18,988 bases of DNA from Flavobacteriales bacterium MED-G22 (GCA_002457295.1 NTKF01000027.1:1-18988), one strand, 5' to 3'; shown: positions 1-7,102, counted from the stretch's first letter. Made by a program: numbers and translations. The notes: a model not told the origin generated them from the sequence alone.

Positions 1-23
1 TTATGATTTATTAATACAAAAAA

Positions 24-47
24 ATAAAAAACAAATTTTGTTTTTAT
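24..47 (-). terminator. Weak AT-only hairpin, possible terminator of the broken lipoprotein gene
   Basis: The two arms (ATAAAAAACAAA and TTTTGTTTTTAT) pair with one bulged base. Read on the minus strand the hairpin is followed by a T-rich tail (complement of positions 16-30). It lies about 30 nt beyond the stop codon of the minus-strand lipoprotein remnant. The stem has only one G-C pair, so it would be unstable; the call rests on position and the T-rich tail. Confidence 0.3.
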
Positions 48-78
48 AAATTTTGAATGAATAGCATGAGGAACGTGA

Positions 79-795
79 TTAATTGTCCACTTTCACATCC
101 TCTGCTTTGTAGATAAACTCAACGATAGCGATAGACGATCTAAATTTATCAGAAAGAGAATAGTTTCCTGAAAAAGTGAGATCAAAATAACACTGACTAA
201 TGTTTATTAAATTCTCTGTTTTATCACCATGAATAATTACTTTTCCTTCATTCGTTGTTGATGTATGTCTAACATCATATCTTGACGTACTATCTTCAGA
301 GAGATTATCTGTAAGGAGAAAACGTAGAATAAAAGGAATATCTATTTGGTCCCAAGCTATACTATAGTCTTCTCCTAGAGATATCGTTTTATTGTATTCA
401 ATTGAATTGATGTCGATGGCGGGTGTAGTAATAGTTAAGATAGCCTTTTGACCATTGGGTATGACTACTATGAATTCATATTTTGTAGAAGGTAGAATTT
501 CCGCATCGGAAAAATAAGCATTTAAGAAGGGCTTGTTCTAATATTCCATTGGGCTGCCGTTCATCGTAACCACAGCATTCTGTAATTCAAATCCTCTCCA
601 GTTTTTATCAGTTATTTGAAGTTGAATCAAGTCTTTAACGGCTCCGTCACTAGAAATTTCTTTGACAACACTTACAAAAGCACGTATTAAATTAAAATCT
701 TCAACTTCAATTTCATTTAAAGGAGAAGAACAACCAACAAATAAAAAATAGCCTTGGAGAAATAAAGCACCAAATAAAAGTTTAGTCCTTATTAT
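79..795 (-). pseudogene. Broken lipoprotein gene (lost start, internal TAG)
   Basis: One minus-strand frame, interrupted only by a TAG at 540-538, runs from about 795 to a TAA at 81-79. It encodes a recognisable lipoprotein: a basic start (RTKLLFG), a hydrophobic stretch and a lipobox-like LFVGC followed by SSPLNE, then about 210 residues rich in beta-type sequence. The part before the TAG ends ...MNGSPMEY; the part after resumes NKPFLNAYFSDAEILP, so both halves look like one protein. No ATG, GTG or TTG lies in frame before the signal peptide; the likely original start codon is now ATA (792-790 or 795-793). The first in-frame ATG is deep inside, at 564-562. Two independent lesions argue for a true pseudogene rather than one sequencing error. 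I do not recognise the family; small surface lipoproteins like this are common in Bacteroidota. Confidence 0.7.
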
Positions 796-918
796 GGCAC
801 TAGCAACTAAATTGAATTGATATTTAAAGCCATATGGGGTATTAATGATTAAGACTTAAGGAGGTTGGAATATAATAAAATTAGTATTTTTTCAATAATT
901 AAAGCGCCAAATAACGAA

Positions 919-1314
919 TTAATTTAATATTTCAATCACCGATTTGGGAATAGAAATAGGTTTATGTGTATCTGTTGAAACATAACACCATTGAGTACTA
1001 CAATGGGCCATTAAAATTCTTGAATTTTGAAGAAATATATTTACTAATCGTTCAGAAAGGGCCCCTCTAGAATGCTTTACATAAGTTTCTATTTGGAGTT
1101 TGTCTCCCAATTTTACAGCTTGCTTATAGGTGATATGATGACTACGAACAATCCAATGTCCAAAATCTTCCTTTAGATGTCCAGTCGCTTTTTCCCAATG
1201 GGCTTTTGCAACTTCTTGTACCCATTGTAAATAAATTACATTATTCACATGATCCAGGGTGTCTAAATCAGATTTGACAACTGTTTTTTGAAGAACAAAT
1301 GGTGATGATTTCAT
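919..1314 (-). CDS. Acyl-CoA thioesterase, 4HBT hotdog family
   Basis: A 131-residue protein with the length and pattern of the 4-hydroxybenzoyl-CoA thioesterase/YbgC group. The active-site segment is DLDTLDHVNNVIYLQWVQE (residues 16-34), matching the D-x-D-x(3)-H-x-N-N-x(2)-Y pattern; in the family an Asp here takes part in thioester hydrolysis on the central hotdog helix. The rest (ITYKQAVKLGDKLQIETYV and STQWCYVSTDTHKPISIP) fits the beta-sheet of the fold. It has no signal peptide, so it is cytoplasmic. Hydrolysis of an acyl-CoA to free acid and CoA is inferred; the chain length cannot be read from the sequence. The ATG overlaps the stop of the cyclotransferase gene by 4 nt (ATGA), so the two are probably translationally coupled, although no functional link is obvious. 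Confidence 0.85.
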   Translation of the reverse strand: MKSSPFVLQKTVVKSDLDTLDHVNNVIYLQWVQEVAKAHWEKATGHLKEDFGHWIVRSHHITYKQAVKLGDKLQIETYVKHSRGALSERLVNIFLQNSRILMAHCSTQWCYVSTDTHKPISIPKSVIEILN

Positions 1315-2336
1315 TTCTTTTCGATCAATTCTACTTCAAAGAGTTTATCCCAATTCTTACCAGTAACAAAAAACGTCTTTCTTAGGGGATGATAAGCTAT
1401 CCCGTTGAGCACATTGAGTTGAGGATGTTGTTCTACTTTATTTTTTAGGCCACTAAAATCAATTACGGCATCAACTTTTCCTGTTTGAGGGTCAATAATT
1501 AATCCCACCTCTTTTTCGAATTGATAGGTGTTGGCATATATTTTTCCATCTACCCATTCCAGTTCATTGAGTTTATTTAATGCAGAACGATGGGTCATCA
1601 CTTCAATATAACTCAGTTCGGCTCCTGTTTTAGGGTCTAGCTTCCAAATACGATTGCTACCATCTGACTTGTACAAATATTTACCGTCATTGCAGAGACC
1701 CCATCCTTCAAGACTTTTTTTATAGTCAAAGGCTTTTTGCAGGGTTAAACGACCTTGGTCATATACAAACCCCTTTTTTGCTTTCCAGGTGAGTTGATAA
1801 ACCTTATCATTCATCAGCGTGAGTCCTTCACCAAAATATTGATCGTCAAGGGGTTTGACGATGTATTTTGTCCCGTCATGAATTGTACCTTTTCGCAAAG
1901 AAGATCTCCCATTCATTCCAGTGCTTTCATAAAGTGTATCACCATTAAACTCTAATCCTTGTGTGTATGCTTCTCTATCGTGAGAGTAGGTGTTGAGTAT
2001 TTTATAATGAAAAAGTTTAGGCGCTGTATCTGCTACAAGGACGATATTTTGCAGCAAAGTATCTATCCCATCTTGGTGTTTCACTACAGCATTCAATTCG
2101 TGATTGCCAAGGGGTTGTTTTTTAATAGGTAAAGGAAGTTCTACTGATTCCATATCCCAAAACCATTCTATTTGAGAGTAGGAAGCCTCTTTTCTTATTT
2201 TAATTTGAGCTTGAAGGGTGTCTCCATATTGAAGTGGTTTTCGACTTGTGTCAATCCTAAATGATGATTTAGAGCCATTACCTGAATTACATTTAAATAA
2301 TAGCAAGGCAAAGAGGGACAAGAATAGGGATTTCAT
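1311..2336 (-). CDS. Glutaminyl-peptide cyclotransferase, lipoprotein form
   Basis: A 341-residue exported protein. Residues 1-16 (MKSLFLSLFALLLFKC) form a signal peptide ending in Cys16, likely lipidated, although Lys at -1 is unusual for a lipobox. Residues 25-105 look like a beta-sandwich domain. From about residue 110 the protein matches the plant/bacterial-type glutamine cyclotransferase (PF05096), a beta-propeller: YTQGLEFNGDTLYES (124-138), the GWGLCNDGKYLYKSDG repeat, LNELEWVDGKIYANTY, and VLNGIAYHP...FFVTGKNWDKLFEVEL at the end. The family turns N-terminal Gln into pyroglutamate with release of ammonia (EC 2.3.2.5); in Bacteroidota this probably protects exported proteins. It is divergently placed from the SRP RNA gene and likely the first gene of a pair with the thioesterase. 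Confidence 0.9.
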   Translation of the reverse strand: MKSLFLSLFALLLFKCNSGNGSKSSFRIDTSRKPLQYGDTLQAQIKIRKEASYSQIEWFWDMESVELPLPIKKQPLGNHELNAVVKHQDGIDTLLQNIVLVADTAPKLFHYKILNTYSHDREAYTQGLEFNGDTLYESTGMNGRSSLRKGTIHDGTKYIVKPLDDQYFGEGLTLMNDKVYQLTWKAKKGFVYDQGRLTLQKAFDYKKSLEGWGLCNDGKYLYKSDGSNRIWKLDPKTGAELSYIEVMTHRSALNKLNELEWVDGKIYANTYQFEKEVGLIIDPQTGKVDAVIDFSGLKNKVEQHPQLNVLNGIAYHPLRKTFFVTGKNWDKLFEVELIEKK

Positions 2337-2373
2337 GTTTCCTTTTTTGCGTTAAATTAAGGAAATAAAATCA

Positions 2374-2403
2374 TTGAGGAAATTGGTGGAACTGCTATCT
2401 TTG
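2374..2403 (+). promoter_or_regulatory. Bacteroidota-type promoter of the SRP RNA
   Basis: TTG at 2374-2376 and TATCTTTG at 2396-2403 are separated by 19 nt. The second element matches the -7 consensus TAnnTTTG in every fixed base. Transcription would begin 4-6 nt after it, which is exactly the 5' end of the SRP RNA stem at about 2408. The agreement of both elements with the RNA start makes this the best-supported promoter of the window. Confidence 0.75.
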
Positions 2404-2407
2404 TAGC

Positions 2408-2503
2408 GGGCAAGTTCTGCACAACCAGCTCCTGCCAAATCCCCCAGGGCGGGAACGCAGCAAGGGTAGGCGGTTGTAGCGGTGTGATGTAGGTCGCTTG
2501 CCC
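2408..2503 (+). ncRNA. ffs: Signal recognition particle RNA, small bacterial type (4.5S)
   Basis: A hairpin RNA of about 96 nt closed by GGGCAAG (2408-2414) with CTTGCCC (2497-2503). The apex carries the conserved SRP core that binds Ffh: CCCCC-AGG-GCG-GGAA-CGC-AGCAAGGG, where GGAA (2452-2455) is the tetraloop and AGG/AGCA form the internal loop contacted by the M domain. The lower part (CACAACC.. with GGTTGTAG..) also pairs. It lacks the Alu domain of the long Bacillus type. With Ffh and FtsY it directs membrane proteins co-translationally to SecYEG. A T8 run starts two bases after the stem. The exact ends are inferred from the stem and promoter. Confidence 0.93.
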
Positions 2504-2512
2504 ATTTTTTTT
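2497..2512 (+). terminator. Terminal SRP stem arm plus T8 run
   Basis: The 3' arm of the closing SRP stem (CTTGCCC, 2497-2503) is followed by A and eight T residues (2505-2512), so the RNA's own closing helix plus U-tract can act as an intrinsic terminator. The SDR start codon lies only 6 nt after the T-run, so read-through here could feed SDR and transaldolase expression. Confidence 0.5.
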
Positions 2513-2518
2513 AAGAAC

Positions 2519-3325
2519 ATGCCTAAAGTAGTTTTAGTTACTGGTGCCTCCTCAGGCTTAGGAAAAGCAACTGCCGATCATTTGGCTCAACTCGGGTATA
2601 TTGTTTACGGAACGTGCAGAAACCCATCTAAATATGAAGCTCCTTCAGATTATGAACTCATAGGGTTAGATCTTAATGAGCCATCTTCCATTCAAAAGTG
2701 TGTTGAGGTGGTGTTGAACAAGCAGCATCGGATAGATATATTGATAAACAATGCAGGAGTGGGAATCATTGGACCTATGGAAGAACTAGATGTAGCTGCC
2801 CTACGCTCTAACTTTGAGACCAATTGTTATGGTCCTTTGCAATTGATTCAAGCAGTTTTACCTCAAATGCGAAAACAAAAAGACGGTTTTATCATCAATA
2901 TAACTTCGATAGGCTGTGCTATGGGCCTTCCTTTTAGAGGGGGCTATTCAGCTTCTAAAGGGGCGCTCTCACTGCTCACGGAATCACTTCGAATTGAAGT
3001 CAAACAATTTGGAATCAAAGTATGTACTCTAGCTCCGGGAGACTTTGTCTCAGACATTGCTTCACGCCGCTATTATGCTCCACAAAAAAAGGAGTCACCT
3101 TATGGAGAAATATATAAGAAGAATTTAGCTACTATAAATGAGCATGTGGAATCAGGAATTAGTCCAAAGATTATTGCCAAAAAAATTGGTATCCTCTTGA
3201 CAAAAAATTCTCCTAAAGTACATTATCGTGTTGGGTCTCCTTTGCAAAAATTTTCAGTAGTTTTAAAGGGAATTCTATCCAGCAAAATATTTGAAAAATT
3301 ATTAATGCTATTTTATAAAAATTAA
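2519..3325 (+). CDS. Short-chain dehydrogenase/reductase (SDR)
   Basis: A 268-residue classical SDR, an NAD(P)(H)-dependent oxidoreductase with a Rossmann fold. Visible motifs: the cofactor-binding TGASSGLG (residues 8-15), LDLN at 50-53, NNAG (77-80), catalytic Ser130 in INITS, and Tyr143-x3-Lys147 in GGYSASKGAL, then LAPGDF after the active site. The substrate cannot be read from the sequence. The start is set at ATG 2519: an upstream in-frame TTG at 2498 would give MPIFFKN first, but it lies inside the SRP RNA stem and the residues before MPKVVLVTGASSG add nothing to the fold. The transaldolase gene follows after 9 nt, so they are probably cotranscribed. Confidence 0.88.
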   Translation: MPKVVLVTGASSGLGKATADHLAQLGYIVYGTCRNPSKYEAPSDYELIGLDLNEPSSIQKCVEVVLNKQHRIDILINNAGVGIIGPMEELDVAALRSNFETNCYGPLQLIQAVLPQMRKQKDGFIINITSIGCAMGLPFRGGYSASKGALSLLTESLRIEVKQFGIKVCTLAPGDFVSDIASRRYYAPQKKESPYGEIYKKNLATINEHVESGISPKIIAKKIGILLTKNSPKVHYRVGSPLQKFSVVLKGILSSKIFEKLLMLFYKN

Positions 3326-3334
3326 ACTAACTCT

Positions 3335-3988
3335 ATGAAATTTTTTATTGACACAGCCAACCTTGACCAGATTAAAGAAGCAGAAGCGCTAGGGGTTTTA
3401 GATGGTGTAACCACCAACCCTTCTTTGATGGCTAAAGAAGGCATTGTTGGAGCAGCAAACATAACTGCTCATTATTTAGCTATTTGTGAAGCGGTAGCGG
3501 GAGATGTTTCTGCTGAAGTGATTGCTGTAGATTATGAAGGGATGATTTCAGAAGGGGAGGCCCTCGCTGCACTTCACCCTCAAATAGTAGTAAAAATTCC
3601 AATGATAGAAGAGGGCGTTAAGGCTTTGCGATATTTTTCAAATAAAGGTGTCAAAACAAATTGCACTTTAGTTTTTTCAGCAGGTCAAGCCCTTTTAGCA
3701 GCAAAAGCGGGAGCAACATATGTTTCACCATTTATTGGTCGTTTGGATGATATTTCTACAGATGGGATGAACCTCATAGCTGAAATCAGAGAAATTTACG
3801 TCAACTATGCCTATCCTACTGAAATACTTGCAGCTTCTGTACGTCACACTATGCATATCATTCATTGTGCTAAAGTGGGGTCTGATGTCATGACGGGCCC
3901 TTTATCGGCCATTAAGGGACTGCTCAAACATCCTCTAACTGATATAGGTTTAGCCAAATTTATTGAGGACCACAAAAAGGGGAACTAA
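3335..3988 (+). CDS. tal: Transaldolase, short TalC/FSA-type family
   Basis: A 217-residue TIM-barrel aldolase of the short transaldolase/fructose-6-phosphate aldolase family. Motifs are MKFFIDTANL at the start (Asp6), GVTTNPSL (24-31), the Schiff-base lysine Lys87 in VVKIPM, and TYVSPFIGRLDDI (128-140). The last motif has Phe133 where E. coli FSA has Tyr; from family knowledge Phe here goes with true transaldolase activity (dihydroxyacetone transfer in the pentose phosphate pathway), Tyr with fructose-6-phosphate aldolase. Transaldolase is therefore the better name. It follows the SDR gene closely. Its TAA overlaps the stop codon of the opposing lipoprotein gene in a shared CTAA. Confidence 0.92.
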   Translation: MKFFIDTANLDQIKEAEALGVLDGVTTNPSLMAKEGIVGAANITAHYLAICEAVAGDVSAEVIAVDYEGMISEGEALAALHPQIVVKIPMIEEGVKALRYFSNKGVKTNCTLVFSAGQALLAAKAGATYVSPFIGRLDDISTDGMNLIAEIREIYVNYAYPTEILAASVRHTMHIIHCAKVGSDVMTGPLSAIKGLLKHPLTDIGLAKFIEDHKKGN

Positions 3989-5370
3989 TTTCTTTCTAAA
4001 AGAGTCTCGAATTCAGGGTCAAGAAAATTACCAAAGGGTTCTTTTAAAATGCCCTTTGGTTCTAATATGATTGCTTTATTAAGCAAGGTGAGCATCCAAA
4101 CTTGTGAGGCTCTTTCATAATCCAAAAGGGCAAATTGGTCTTCTGAAACAACCTGCATCATCTGTTGAACTTGGTCTACCACCTCATTAAAGGGTTGTAG
4201 ACAAATTCCCACAAATCGATAATTGCTGAATTTCACTTGTAGTGATTCAAGTTTTTTTATGGTGTTTTTGTAATGTCCCATTTTATTTTGAGACCAAAAA
4301 TAAATTACTGTAGGCCGATCATCCCATAAAGCATCGCTGGATATATTGTCCCCTTCAGTAGTTTGCAATTGAATGGAAGCAATTTTTTCCCCTTTCTTCA
4401 TGCGAGTGATATCATTATGAAAAGAAATTACTTCAGAAAAATAGGAAGGCGAACTGTTTACAGTAGCGTAAAATTGCAAGAAAAGGTCATGTGCTTCATG
4501 ATTTTCAAAACGTAATATTTCTTCAAATGCTATGGCTCGTGCTAAGTTATTGCGTAACAAGCTTCCCTTTATGTCTTCATCTACTACTTTTAATTTGTTA
4601 ATGCTGTAGGTTGTTGAAGGCTTTTGTTGAATATAATTTTGTCCACTCTCAAGTGCTTCATTATTTACATAATTCAATAAATAATTTATATAAGGATCAA
4701 AAAAAGCCAAATCAGTATCGCCCAGGTTCAAGTATTTTCTAAAATCAAAGAATATGTTGCGTTCTTCCTTAGACCATGTAGTACCCCTAAAGAGTGCATA
4801 TCTTTCTCTAATTGTAGCGTATGAATAAATATAAGCTGCTTGTGTAATTTTTTGAGCTACTGGAGAAAGTGTACTGAGAGAGTCCATTTTCATCCACCGT
4901 GTTTTCTTTTCAATCAGTAAAGAATCTATGAGTTGATTAAAGTCTTGACTTGAAAGTGAATATTTATTAGATAAAAAACGGTTTTCACGTTCTTGATCTA
5001 ATGTCAATCCCATTAAAAAATTATTTTTAGCGGCTCCAGTTCCAGAATAGACCAATGATTCTTTCATAGTCGTAGCATTAAATCTAACCCACAAACTGTC
5101 CCCTTTTTCGAATAATACATTTTGAAATTCGGGGACATGCTCTAATTTATATAGGTCAGGCATCAGAGAATCGAACTGTTTTTCAAAGCGTTGATTAACA
5201 TCCAGATAAAGGGTATCTATAGTATTATTCCCTTGGTATAGAGTCAAATAATCAGAAGTGGGTTGAACGACCTGTCCACCAAAGAAAACCCCTTTTTTAT
5301 TTCTTTTTCTTTCTAGTTTACAGCCAAGCGTAATCAAACAAATAATTAATACCCAAAGAAAGTGTCTCAT
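3985..5370 (-). CDS. Lipoprotein with a thioredoxin-like domain lacking CxxC
   Basis: A 461-residue exported lipoprotein: signal peptide MRHFLWVLIICLITLGC with lipobox TLGC (Cys17), followed by KLERKRNKK. The next ~100 residues resemble the DUF4369-type beta domain found before TlpA-like domains in Bacteroidota (LTLYQGNNTIDTLYLD, FEKGDSLWVRF). A helical middle part (about 130-310) follows. The C-terminal ~130 residues have a TlpA/thioredoxin-like outline: IASIQLQTTEGDNIS, then RPTVIYFWSQNKMGHYKNTIKKLESL where a redox protein has FWAxWCxPC, then YRFVGICLQ and LLNKAIILEPKGIL. Both active-site cysteines are absent, so it cannot act as a disulfide oxidoreductase in the usual way. A binding or structural role at the periplasmic face is only a guess. 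It is convergent with the transaldolase gene. Confidence 0.72.
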   Translation of the reverse strand: MRHFLWVLIICLITLGCKLERKRNKKGVFFGGQVVQPTSDYLTLYQGNNTIDTLYLDVNQRFEKQFDSLMPDLYKLEHVPEFQNVLFEKGDSLWVRFNATTMKESLVYSGTGAAKNNFLMGLTLDQERENRFLSNKYSLSSQDFNQLIDSLLIEKKTRWMKMDSLSTLSPVAQKITQAAYIYSYATIRERYALFRGTTWSKEERNIFFDFRKYLNLGDTDLAFFDPYINYLLNYVNNEALESGQNYIQQKPSTTYSINKLKVVDEDIKGSLLRNNLARAIAFEEILRFENHEAHDLFLQFYATVNSSPSYFSEVISFHNDITRMKKGEKIASIQLQTTEGDNISSDALWDDRPTVIYFWSQNKMGHYKNTIKKLESLQVKFSNYRFVGICLQPFNEVVDQVQQMMQVVSEDQFALLDYERASQVWMLTLLNKAIILEPKGILKEPFGNFLDPEFETLLERN

Positions 5371-5451
5371 ACTTCAAAAATACAGTTAATTCCTTTCAGA
5401 AAACTCTAAGTTCTTCTTAAAAAAAGAAGGGATATATTTTTTGGAAATGTT

Positions 5452-5459
5452 TAAGTTTG
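5452..5459 (+). promoter_or_regulatory. -7 box before the ABC-F gene
   Basis: TAAGTTTG matches TAnnTTTG exactly and sits 17 nt before the ATG at 5477, giving an expected transcript start near 5464. No clear TTG lies at the -33 distance. If real, transcription begins downstream of the TTG (5441) and ATG (5447) candidates, supporting 5477 as the start codon. Confidence 0.4.
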
Positions 5460-5476
5460 CATTCAAAAAAAAATTC

Positions 5477-7102
5477 ATGCTATCAGTATCTAATCTATCC
5501 GTTCAATTTGGCAAAAGAGTTTTATTTGATGAAGTAAATGTAAGTTTTACTAAAGGAAACTGTTATGGTATCATTGGAGCGAATGGAGCTGGTAAATCTA
5601 CCTTTTTAAAAATTTTATCAGGCGCTTTAGAGCCTAATTCGGGAAGTATTTCTCTTGAAACGGGCAAACGTATGTCAGTGTTTGAACAAAACCACAATGC
5701 ATTTGATAGCTATCCTGTTTTAGAAACCGTTCTTCGAGGCAATCAACCTCTTTTTAATTTAAAATCTGAGATGGAAAGCCTTTATGCTAAGCCTGATTTT
5801 TCTGATGTCGATGGTGAGCGTGTTGGAGTGCTCCAAGGCCAATATGAAGAAATGGATGGCTGGAATGCTGAAAGTGAGGCAGCCAGTTTATTATCAAACC
5901 TGGAAATAGGTGAGGATTTGCATTACAGTATGATGGCAGATCTTGATGGGAAACAAAAAGTGAGAGTGCTTTTGGCTCAAGCACTTTTTGGCAGACCTGA
6001 TGTTTTGATTATGGACGAGCCCACCAATGATCTTGACTATGAAACTATTGTTTGGTTAGAACAATTTTTAGCAGATTATGACAATACTGTCATCGTTGTT
6101 TCACATGATCGTCACTTTTTGGATAGTGTGTGTACACATATTTCTGATATTGATTTTGGAAAAATTTCACATTTCTCAGGGAATTATACTTTTTGGTATC
6201 AATCGAGTCAACTAGCAGCAAGACAACGCGCCCAACAGAACAAAAAAGCTGAGGAAAAGAAAAAAGAACTTCAAGAATTTATTGCTCGATTTTCAGCAAA
6301 TGTAGCTAAATCTAAGCAGGCTACTTCTAGAAAAAAAATGATCGATAAATTAAACATAGAAGACATCAAACCCTCTAGCCGACGCTATCCAGCACTAATA
6401 TTTGAGCAAGAACGAGAAGCAGGTGACCAGATTTTAAATATAGAAAACCTCAGTTATAGTATCGGTGATAGCGTTCTTTTTTCCAATATTAATTTGAATC
6501 TTGCCAAAGGAGATAAGCTAATTGTATATTCTAAAGATAGCCGTGCTGTGACAGCGTTTTACGAGATTGTGAATGGAAAATTTGTGCCTGAGCAAGGTAA
6601 GGTAGAGTGGGGAGTAACCACTAACAACGCCTATTTGCCTTTAGACCATGATTCTTATTTTGAAAACAACTTCTCGTTAGTGGATTGGCTTCGACAATTT
6701 GCTAAAACTGAAGAAGAACGAGAAGAGGTTTTTATTCGTGGTTTTTTGGGGAAGATGCTTTTTAGTGGGGAAGAAGCCTTAAAAACATGCAATGTATTGT
6801 CTGGTGGTGAGAAAGTACGTTGTATGCTTTCTAAAATGATGATGGAACGCGCCAATGTGCTTCTGTTTGATGAACCCACAAATCACTTGGATTTAGAATC
6901 TATAACTGGTCTCAATAATGCGCTTAATAATTATAAAGGCACGCTTATTTGTAGCACTAGTGATCATGCTTTTTCACAATCTTTGGGCACCCGAATTTTA
7001 GAGCTAACACCCAAAGGAGCAATCGATAGACTCACTTCTTTTGATGATTATATGAGCGATACATCTATAAAAGATTTACGCAATAAAATGTATGCTTCTT
7101 AG
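5477..7102 (+). CDS. ABC-F ATPase, YbiT-like ribosome-associated protein
   Basis: A 541-residue soluble protein with two ABC ATPase domains joined by a charged linker (AARQRAQQNKKAEEKKKELQEF), the layout of ABC-F translation factors that enter the ribosomal E site; it has no membrane segments. It aligns by eye along its length with E. coli YbiT (FSGNYTFWY, RFSANVAKSKQATSRKKMIDKL, PSSRRYPALIFEQ). NBD1 has intact Walker A GANGAGKST (34-42) and Walker B MDEPTNDLD, but its signature is LDGKQ (156-160). NBD2 has signature LSGGE (441-445) and DEPTNHLD, but its Walker A is replaced by SKDSRAVTAF (from 352) and its switch His by Ser495 (STSDHAF). The start at ATG 5477 gives MLSVSNLSVQFG, the usual family start; the frame extends to 5441. 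Its TAG overlaps the stop of the opposing symporter gene. Confidence 0.9.
   Translation: MLSVSNLSVQFGKRVLFDEVNVSFTKGNCYGIIGANGAGKSTFLKILSGALEPNSGSISLETGKRMSVFEQNHNAFDSYPVLETVLRGNQPLFNLKSEMESLYAKPDFSDVDGERVGVLQGQYEEMDGWNAESEAASLLSNLEIGEDLHYSMMADLDGKQKVRVLLAQALFGRPDVLIMDEPTNDLDYETIVWLEQFLADYDNTVIVVSHDRHFLDSVCTHISDIDFGKISHFSGNYTFWYQSSQLAARQRAQQNKKAEEKKKELQEFIARFSANVAKSKQATSRKKMIDKLNIEDIKPSSRRYPALIFEQEREAGDQILNIENLSYSIGDSVLFSNINLNLAKGDKLIVYSKDSRAVTAFYEIVNGKFVPEQGKVEWGVTTNNAYLPLDHDSYFENNFSLVDWLRQFAKTEEEREEVFIRGFLGKMLFSGEEALKTCNVLSGGEKVRCMLSKMMMERANVLLFDEPTNHLDLESITGLNNALNNYKGTLICSTSDHAFSQSLGTRILELTPKGAIDRLTSFDDYMSDTSIKDLRNKMYAS

Noticed and set aside
538..540. In-frame TAG as a recoded sense codon
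   Set aside because: No hairpin or other recoding signal was seen, other genes in the window use TAG as a stop, and the same frame also lacks a start codon; decay is simpler.
5375..5382. Minus-strand TATTTTTG just before the thioredoxin-like lipoprotein gene as its promoter
   Set aside because: No TTG lies at the -33 distance, and the expected transcript start would fall on the start codon itself, so chance in AT-rich DNA is likely.
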